Positions 59,372 to 64,000 of a DNA stretch of 64,000 bases are shown here, piece after piece. The notes beneath the pieces were generated by a model. That model ran no database searches. It saw nothing but the letters and a program-made list of their open reading frames with translations, and was not told where the DNA came from. A program made the translations under genes and the position numbers. Location of the stretch: NCBI GenBank assembly GCA_943914465.1, contig CALUCD010000001.1:309185-373184 (forward strand). The letters are read 5' to 3'. This stretch comes from an uncultured Corynebacterium sp. (lineage in GTDB: Bacteria; Actinomycetota; Actinomycetes; Mycobacteriales; Mycobacteriaceae). Numbering within the stretch: the stretch's first letter is position 1; every line of letters begins with the position of its first letter.

Positions 59372-60634
59372 TTAGCGCGAGGAGTGCAGGAATGCTAGCA
59401 CTCGGTTGAGCACCGCGGCCAACGCAGCGATCACCGCGTTGACACCGTGCGTGGTGGTAAACCAGGACGACCCTGATGAACCGGGGGTGTCTGCGCCTTT
59501 GATCGTGAATGTGGCCATGGTGCCGCGGTGGTCAGAGATCCACGGAACGGACGGGGTGAAGACGGTGTCTGCAGTTGCCTCTTCAACCGCTTCGCCCTGT
59601 TTGACCGTTTCCTTCGGGCCAACGAGGGAGGCAGTGTTCAGCGTGATCCGCTCGTTTGGCTGGAAGAAGATGTAATCGATGCGGTCGCGCTCGTCTCCAC
59701 CCTTCATCCATGCTGACTGGTCAGCCGGGGCGTAGGACTGCTTCACCGGCCAGGTAATGCCCGGTGCTTGAGCGGGGTCGGGGTGGGTGGTGCGGTAGGT
59801 GTCGACATAGCCGGCGTCGAGAAGCGTACGCGTCGTGTCCCACTGATAGGCGACCCCGTTGCGCTGGAAGGTGTCTTTTGTTTCCTCCGTCCAGTCAAGC
59901 GCGGACGCCTCGTTGAAGTCGCCGCCGAAGATAACGAAATTGCCCTGCTCGGACTCCTTCTTCGCGTCATCGATGAGCTGCTGTGCAGCAGCCGGGCGGC
60001 CAGATTCGAGGTTGATCGCGCGCAGGGTTTCGGTGTCATTCACCGGCCCCTCTAGGGTGCCCCACTGCTTGTAGTTCTCGGGCCATTGATCGCCCTGCGC
60101 CATGCCCGCGAAGCCTCGCGGCCAGTAGACGGAGTAGCTCTTGTACTCCAGGTGGCCGGAGTAGACGGCGATGGTGTCGTCGCCTACTTTCAGGCGTGCT
60201 TTTGCCCAGCGGTTGTTCTCGCCGGAATCGATGAAGTGCTGCGTATCGATGATGTCAAAGCGTGAGATCACGGATGCGCTGCCCGGGTAGAACTCAGTAT
60301 CGCGCGGGGAAAACGCGTTCCAGCCGAGCGCTTCGGCTACGGGTTCTGCCGCGCCAATTGGCTCACCGTCGTGGGTGACGGTCTCTTGGAAGAAGACGAT
60401 GTCGGCGCCGACTTCTTCAATGGTCTTGGCCACTGCGTCATAGGCCGGGCCGTCGGGGGCGACCTGAGCACCGTACCAGAGGTTCATCGACAGCACGGTG
60501 ATGTCTGTGTCGGCGGATTGGCCGGCGGTATCTCCCGCGTGTGCTGCGGGCGCAGCGTGGGCACCGGCGAGGACGAGGATCGCAGAGAATAGGGTGGCAA
60601 GCAGCGCTCGTGCGCGACTAACTGTGGTGGTCAT
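59372..60634 (-). CDS. Secreted endonuclease/exonuclease/phosphatase-family protein
   Basis: 420 residues. A signal peptide with basic start and hydrophobic core (about 8-32) ends in an Ala-rich cleavage region. The EEP fold follows with LSMNLWYG, the metal Glu in FFQETV, GGDFNE and the catalytic DRIDYIF and SDHRG. The C-terminus ends in a hydrophobic helix (VNAVIAALAAVLNRVLAFLH), which suggests membrane attachment after secretion. Relatives include secreted DNases, sphingomyelinases and phosphodiesterases; no substrate motif decides between them. It is convergent with the ACP gene. Confidence 0.85.
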   Translation of the reverse strand: MTTTVSRARALLATLFSAILVLAGAHAAPAAHAGDTAGQSADTDITVLSMNLWYGAQVAPDGPAYDAVAKTIEEVGADIVFFQETVTHDGEPIGAAEPVAEALGWNAFSPRDTEFYPGSASVISRFDIIDTQHFIDSGENNRWAKARLKVGDDTIAVYSGHLEYKSYSVYWPRGFAGMAQGDQWPENYKQWGTLEGPVNDTETLRAINLESGRPAAAQQLIDDAKKESEQGNFVIFGGDFNEASALDWTEETKDTFQRNGVAYQWDTTRTLLDAGYVDTYRTTHPDPAQAPGITWPVKQSYAPADQSAWMKGGDERDRIDYIFFQPNERITLNTASLVGPKETVKQGEAVEEATADTVFTPSVPWISDHRGTMATFTIKGADTPGSSGSSWFTTTHGVNAVIAALAAVLNRVLAFLHSSR

Positions 60635-60725
60635 GGGCTCTCCCGGGGTGAAGGAACGAGGGGACGGCCGGGCGGCCTGGCTTGATTCTCACCTGGGAGT
60701 GCGCTGCTCGCAATATTTAGAGTGC

Positions 60726-60740
60726 ATGGGTAGGACCCAT
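60726..60740. promoter_or_regulatory. Inverted repeat upstream of the secreted protein gene
   Basis: ATGGGT (60726-60731), 3 nt, ACCCAT (60735-60740): a perfect 6-bp inverted repeat about 92 nt before the start at 60634. Possible operator, unproven. Confidence 0.35.
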
Positions 60741-60760
60741 AAGCCGACGGAAACGAAAGA

Positions 60761-60796
60761 GGTCCTGCGAACGCCCAGGCAGGCATCCGCAGGACC
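60761..60796 (-). terminator. Terminator-like hairpin after the aldehyde dehydrogenase
   Basis: GGTCCTGCG (60761-60769) and CGCAGGACC (60788-60796) are perfectly complementary with an 18-nt loop. Read on the minus strand it follows the dehydrogenase stop and is followed by TCTTTCGTTTCC, a broken T-run. Confidence 0.7.
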
Positions 60797-60812
60797 ACTG
60801 TTTCACCGCGGC

Positions 60813-60842
60813 CGCGCGCCGTTACTTCGCGCGCCGTTACTT
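60813..60842. repeat. 15-bp tandem duplication over the dehydrogenase stop codon
   Basis: CGCGCGCCGTTACTT occurs at 60813-60827 and again at 60828-60842, exactly in tandem. Because 15 is a multiple of three, the minus-strand stop TAA (complement 60837-60839) is repeated in frame at 60822-60824. Confidence 0.85.
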
Positions 60843-62222
60843 GGCGACGAAGAAGCGCTGGACGTTGACAAACTCATCCATACCCAGCGGGCCCAGTTCG
60901 CGGCCGAGACCGGAGTTCTTCACGCCGCCGAAGGGCAGCTCAGCGCCTCGTGCCTGCGGAATGTTGACGTGGATCATGCCGGTGTCAATGCGACCCGCGA
61001 CCTTCTTCGCGCGCTCTTCGTCTTCTGACATCACGGCACCACCGAGGCCGTAGCGCGAGTTGTTGGCCAACTCGATGGCTTCTTCCTCGGACGAGACGCG
61101 GTACACCTCAGCGACGGGTCCGAAGAACTCCTCGTAGTAGGAGTCGGAGCCGACCGGGATGTCAGTGATCACCGTCGGCGGGAAGTAAGCACCCTCGCCT
61201 TCCAGAGACCCGCCGACGTGCAGTTTCGCACCAGCATCGACTGCGGTTTTGACCTGCTTCTCCAGCGTCTCCGCGGCATCGCGGGAGGACAGCGGGTAGT
61301 ACTCCTGCTTGTCCCCGGTTTGCGGGTTGGTCGGATCACCGGGCACGTACGCCTGAGACAATGCGACCAGTTCGGCGACGAACTCGTCGTAGATGTCGTC
61401 CATGACGATCATCCGCTTGTTGGAGGTGCACGCCTGGCCGGTGTTGCTCATGCGCTTGTCCCAGGCAGTCTTTGCTGCTTCCTTCACGTCCGCAGCGTCG
61501 AGCACCACGTAGGCGTCAGTGCCACCGAGCTCAAGCACACACTTCTTCAGGTTCTGGCCTGCCTGCGCCGCAATTGCGCGGCCGGCACGCTCGGAGCCGG
61601 TCAGGGAAACGCCCTGCACCCGCGGGTCCTCAATCAGCGTCGCGATCTGATCATGGGTGGCGAAGATATTGGTGTATGCGCCTTTAGGGAACCCGGCCTC
61701 ATCCAGGATGTCCTGGATCTGCTGTGCGGAGCGGGGGCAGATCTCGGCGTGCTTGACCAGGACCACGTTGCCCGCCATGAGTGCCGGCGCCGCGAAGCGG
61801 GCTACCTGGTAGTACGGGAAGTTCCACGGCATGATGCCCAGGATCACGCCAAGCGGGACTTTGCGCAGGACAGCAGTGCCGTCTTGGTTGTTCGGAATTT
61901 CTTGATCAGCGCCGAACTCAGCGCCATGGTCGGCGTAGTAGTTGAAAATTTCCACGACGTCGTCGAGTTCACCCTCGCCCTCCTCGATGGATTTGCCCAT
62001 CTCTTCGGCGATGACGCGGGTGAGGGCGTCACGGCGAGCGTCAAAAAGCGAGGCAGCCTTGCGCAAGCACTCGCCGCGCTCCTCAAAGCTGCGATCACGC
62101 CAGGAAGTGAATGCGTCGTAGGCGGTTGCGAGTGCGTGCTCAAGGTCATCGTCGGTGATGAAGTCGAACGACTCGATGACCTCGTTGTTTTTCGGGTTTT
62201 GGACTCGGTACGAGTTAGACAT
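60837..62222 (-). CDS. NAD(P)-dependent succinate-semialdehyde dehydrogenase type aldehyde dehydrogenase
   Basis: 461 residues from the ATG with complement at 62220-62222. Aldehyde dehydrogenase motifs: MPWNFPYYQ near residue 137, LELGGTDAYV with the catalytic Glu, and NTGQACTSNKRM with the catalytic Cys. The combination MPWNFPYYQVAR and NNSRYGLGGAVMS is typical of the GabD/YneI type, which oxidises succinate semialdehyde to succinate. It overlaps a small upstream gene by 8 bp and is followed by a terminator-like hairpin. The coenzyme preference cannot be settled by eye. Confidence 0.9.
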   Translation of the reverse strand: MSNSYRVQNPKNNEVIESFDFITDDDLEHALATAYDAFTSWRDRSFEERGECLRKAASLFDARRDALTRVIAEEMGKSIEEGEGELDDVVEIFNYYADHGAEFGADQEIPNNQDGTAVLRKVPLGVILGIMPWNFPYYQVARFAAPALMAGNVVLVKHAEICPRSAQQIQDILDEAGFPKGAYTNIFATHDQIATLIEDPRVQGVSLTGSERAGRAIAAQAGQNLKKCVLELGGTDAYVVLDAADVKEAAKTAWDKRMSNTGQACTSNKRMIVMDDIYDEFVAELVALSQAYVPGDPTNPQTGDKQEYYPLSSRDAAETLEKQVKTAVDAGAKLHVGGSLEGEGAYFPPTVITDIPVGSDSYYEEFFGPVAEVYRVSSEEEAIELANNSRYGLGGAVMSEDEERAKKVAGRIDTGMIHVNIPQARGAELPFGGVKNSGLGRELGPLGMDEFVNVQRFFVAK

Positions 62223-62541
62223 GGTCGCCAGCGTACGGACGCCGCGACAACCGTGCCACAAATTCATGCTCCGAGGCGAATGTCACCAACGCATGCTCAA
62301 ACTCCACAACGGCCTCATGCGGCGCACGGATTCGCTCACGGCAGCTGTACGTTCCGTCTGCTTGGCGGCGCCAGCGAGTGAACCAAACATCGCCCTCAAC
62401 CTCGGCTTCAGGGAGCAGGAGCATCAGCTTTTCGACGCTCATCCGCAGACCCTTCGGCATCCCATCAATCTCCAGAATCCAGGTTGGCACCGAGGCGCGA
62501 TGGCACAGCGGCGAGTGTGGAGCGAGTAATGTCGTTGTCAT
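62215..62541 (-). CDS. Small protein coupled to the aldehyde dehydrogenase
   Basis: 108 residues from the ATG with complement at 62539-62541, preceded by AGGAAGG. Its stop overlaps the dehydrogenase start by 8 bp. The sequence is acidic and soluble with a basic middle (WRRQADGTYSCRERIRAPH). No family recognised; it may be a cofactor-binding or regulatory partner. The frame continues upstream to 62679, but the ribosome binding site fixes the start here. Confidence 0.7.
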   Translation of the reverse strand: MTTTLLAPHSPLCHRASVPTWILEIDGMPKGLRMSVEKLMLLLPEAEVEGDVWFTRWRRQADGTYSCRERIRAPHEAVVEFEHALVTFASEHEFVARLSRRPYAGDHV

Positions 62542-62737
62542 TTCGGGGACCTTCCTTGCTGCTGCAAAACGGCACACTTCGCGCGGATCTACGCAGTGAT
62601 CCCCGGCATAAAAGCGATTCCGCCCCTGGTGACTAGCCAACGGCGGCGAAGTGTGAGACGAGAGGTTCGTCTTCCCCAACGGCCTCTAACGTGTTCTCGC
62701 TGCCGATCATGCGTCACTTCAGCAACGCTGACAACCC

Positions 62738-62780
62738 TCAAGCTTGAGTTGACACCCCTATTTATTCAAGCTTTAGTTGA
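62738..62780. promoter_or_regulatory. Two-copy operator-like direct repeat
   Basis: TCAAGCTTGAGTTGA at 62738-62752 and TCAAGCTTTAGTTGA at 62766-62780, one mismatch, 28 bp apart. The first lies in a perfect palindrome CTCAAGCTTGAG (62737-62748 region). The block lies about 200 bp upstream of the small gene-dehydrogenase pair and just after the DMT gene stop, so it could regulate the pair. Confidence 0.5.
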
Positions 62781-62783
62781 GAG

Positions 62784-63806
62784 TCACAGAAGCCGCACAG
62801 CGACCACACCTGCGAGAATGAGCGCAAGACCAATGAGCCGCGTGGCATTCATGGGGGTTTTGCGCGAACCGAACGCGCCAACGGATTCCAGAACCTGGCC
62901 GCCGACGATGGTTCCGGCGTTGAAGGCGATCACCGTCGTCGCGGTACCGATGATGGGCGCAAGCGTGGCACCACTGATCACGAACATCGCCCCGGCAAAC
63001 CCGCCGAGCCACATCCACCACGGGCCGGGCGTTGGCTTGGTGACGAGCTGGCGCGGGCTGGTCAGCAACACCGCAATGAGGAGCAAGACTGCCCCAACGC
63101 CCAAGTTGATCTCTGATGCGTGCAGAGACGACCCAACAACCGTTCCGGCGTAGCCATTGATTGCCGTTTGCATCGCCGATCCCATGCCGATGCCAACCCC
63201 GAGTACGCGCAGCAGCCACGCTGTTGGCCCACTGGCAGGTGCAGCGGCATTGGCCGGGGCTTTGCCGGCTCGCGGGTTTCCGGCAGGCGGGTTTCCGGCT
63301 CGCAGGACGACGAAGATCCCTACCAACACAACAAGCGCGCCCGCGATGCGCATCAGGCTAACGTCGACCTGTTTCCCCCGGAAAAGCCCGAACTGGTCGA
63401 TGACCAGCCCCATCGCAACCTGCCCAAGAATGGGCAGTACTACTGTCTGCACCGCCCCGAGTTTGGGAAACAGCAGGATGTTGCCGATCACGAACAACAC
63501 TCCGAACACTCCGCCGAGCCAGATCCACCACGGGTATGGCGTGGTGGAGCTTGTGGTGGCCGGGTCGATGTGCGCCGGGTTGATCGCGCTTTGGTCGAAC
63601 TGCGGCAGCGGATTGCCGTGAATGAGCACGGTGGCAATGATCGTCACTGTCAGCGCTATGGAAAAGGACACGAGCGCGGGGACGATCGGCCGGTTGCCGA
63701 CGGACTGGCGCAACCTGGAGTTCGCCGCGGTTTGGACCGGGATAAACGCCCCTACAAGCAACGCGAGTGGCACGTAAAGCATGGCCACCATCATCGCACG
63801 CGCCAC
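62784..63806 (-). CDS. DMT-superfamily membrane transporter, fused YdcZ-type (DUF606)
   Basis: 340 residues with about ten helices in two related halves. Each half contains a PWW(I/M)WLGG motif followed by a helix with a small-residue face (halves at about 92-142 and 260-310), the pattern of DUF606/YdcZ proteins, which usually occur as separate half-length subunits. Here both halves are in one chain, joined by an Ala/Pro/Gly-rich linker. The family belongs to the drug/metabolite transporter superfamily; the substrate is unknown. Start uncertain: ATGs at 63806, 63794 and 63791 are in frame with no clear ribosome binding site. Confidence 0.85.
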   Translation of the reverse strand: MARAMMVAMLYVPLALLVGAFIPVQTAANSRLRQSVGNRPIVPALVSFSIALTVTIIATVLIHGNPLPQFDQSAINPAHIDPATTSSTTPYPWWIWLGGVFGVLFVIGNILLFPKLGAVQTVVLPILGQVAMGLVIDQFGLFRGKQVDVSLMRIAGALVVLVGIFVVLRAGNPPAGNPRAGKAPANAAAPASGPTAWLLRVLGVGIGMGSAMQTAINGYAGTVVGSSLHASEINLGVGAVLLLIAVLLTSPRQLVTKPTPGPWWMWLGGFAGAMFVISGATLAPIIGTATTVIAFNAGTIVGGQVLESVGAFGSRKTPMNATRLIGLALILAGVVAVRLL

Positions 63807-64000
63807 GAGCCTGGGTGCGACGCGTGAAGCGCACGAGGTTGACTGTGCGCCTGCCCCACCGCGCCCGTAGAGCTCAAGTGAGCGTTGAGGGTTGTCCGCC
63901 GCGCGGACATCCCCTTGTGGGTGTGTGTTGGTGTTGGGCGGCGCCTGTGTGGGGGGTTAGTCGCGGACGTTGTGTCCGATGACTGGTGGCAGGACGAGTG
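63807..64000. other. Gene-free right edge
   Basis: About 190 bp holding the likely promoter of the DMT gene. GCGCAC (63829-63834) and GTGCGC (63845-63850) form an inverted repeat with a 10-nt loop. No credible reading frame enters from the right edge. Confidence 0.5.

Noticed and set aside
63767..63982. Plus-strand frame at the right edge
   Set aside because: It begins inside the DMT gene on the opposite strand and has no ribosome binding site or motif.

Overview
The window is a contiguous stretch of chromosome from a high-GC actinobacterium, almost certainly a Corynebacterium. Three things support this. The bc1-aa3 respiratory genes (qcrA, qcrC, ctaE, ctaF, ctaC) lie beside an LtsA-type asparagine synthase. 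The blocks ilvE-pepA-aceF-lipB-lipA-(DUF4191)-(RDD)-glnA and glnA2-glnE match corynebacterial and mycobacterial gene order. Lipoproteins, GTG/TTG starts and TAnnnT -10 boxes placed directly in front of start codons are frequent. I cannot name the species. I see no phage, insertion sequence, CRISPR array or plasmid gene; this is core chromosome with small accessory insertions.

Layout. Positions 1-3.6 kb: cytochrome bc1-aa3 genes on the minus strand (qcrA partial, qcrC, ctaE, then ctaF and ctaC). 4-12 kb: ltsA, a DUF1345 membrane protein, an ErpA/IscA-like Fe-S carrier, a DUF3043 membrane protein, a divergent cobT, ilvE and pepA. 12.3-21.3 kb: a lipoate block with the three-lipoyl-domain E2 gene (aceF/sucB), the glycine cleavage genes gcvP-gcvT-gcvH, and lipB and lipA, which make the cofactor these proteins need. 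21.4-25.5 kb: DUF4191, a ThrE-like exporter, an RDD protein and glnA. 25.6-34.2 kb: an accessory-looking membrane region (CPBP protease, TDT transporter, an XRE regulator plus membrane partner, a shortened VIT/CCC1 transporter, a Gln/Pro-rich membrane protein, a lipoprotein, a GH25 domain, a Nudix hydrolase, a membrane serine protease).

34.2-42.3 kb: thrC and the nitrogen pair glnE-glnA2, then a CYTH-CHAD protein. 42.4-50 kb: a galactokinase-like protein lacking the usual catalytic residues, an RNB-domain nuclease, the RNase P RNA gene, a 33-codon remnant of rbsD behind rbsK, an RNase HI/CobC fusion, a zinc-ribbon protein and a Nif3 protein. 50-54 kb: HAD phosphatase, low-molecular-weight tyrosine phosphatase, SURF1 family, and a GH16-like protein without a signal peptide. 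54-64 kb: tRNA-Val(UAC), DUF3052, aceE (pyruvate dehydrogenase E1), an alpha/beta hydrolase divergent from a stand-alone acyl carrier protein, a secreted endonuclease/phosphatase-family protein, an NAD(P)-dependent succinate-semialdehyde-type dehydrogenase, and a fused DMT/YdcZ exporter.

How the parts fit: aceE and aceF supply the E1 and E2 subunits of pyruvate dehydrogenase, lipA/lipB lipoylate AceF and GcvH, and the gcv genes feed one-carbon metabolism. glnA carries the adenylylation tyrosine that GlnE would modify, and GlnA2 is the second synthetase. Oxidase genes at the left end and the SURF1 gene at 51 kb both concern aa3 oxidase. The most interesting observations are the cohort of leaderless-type starts, the degenerate cobT and GalK-like proteins, the truncated rbsD next to rnpB, the VIT transporter missing its cytoplasmic domain, and the XRE/membrane-protein module with a repeat operator.
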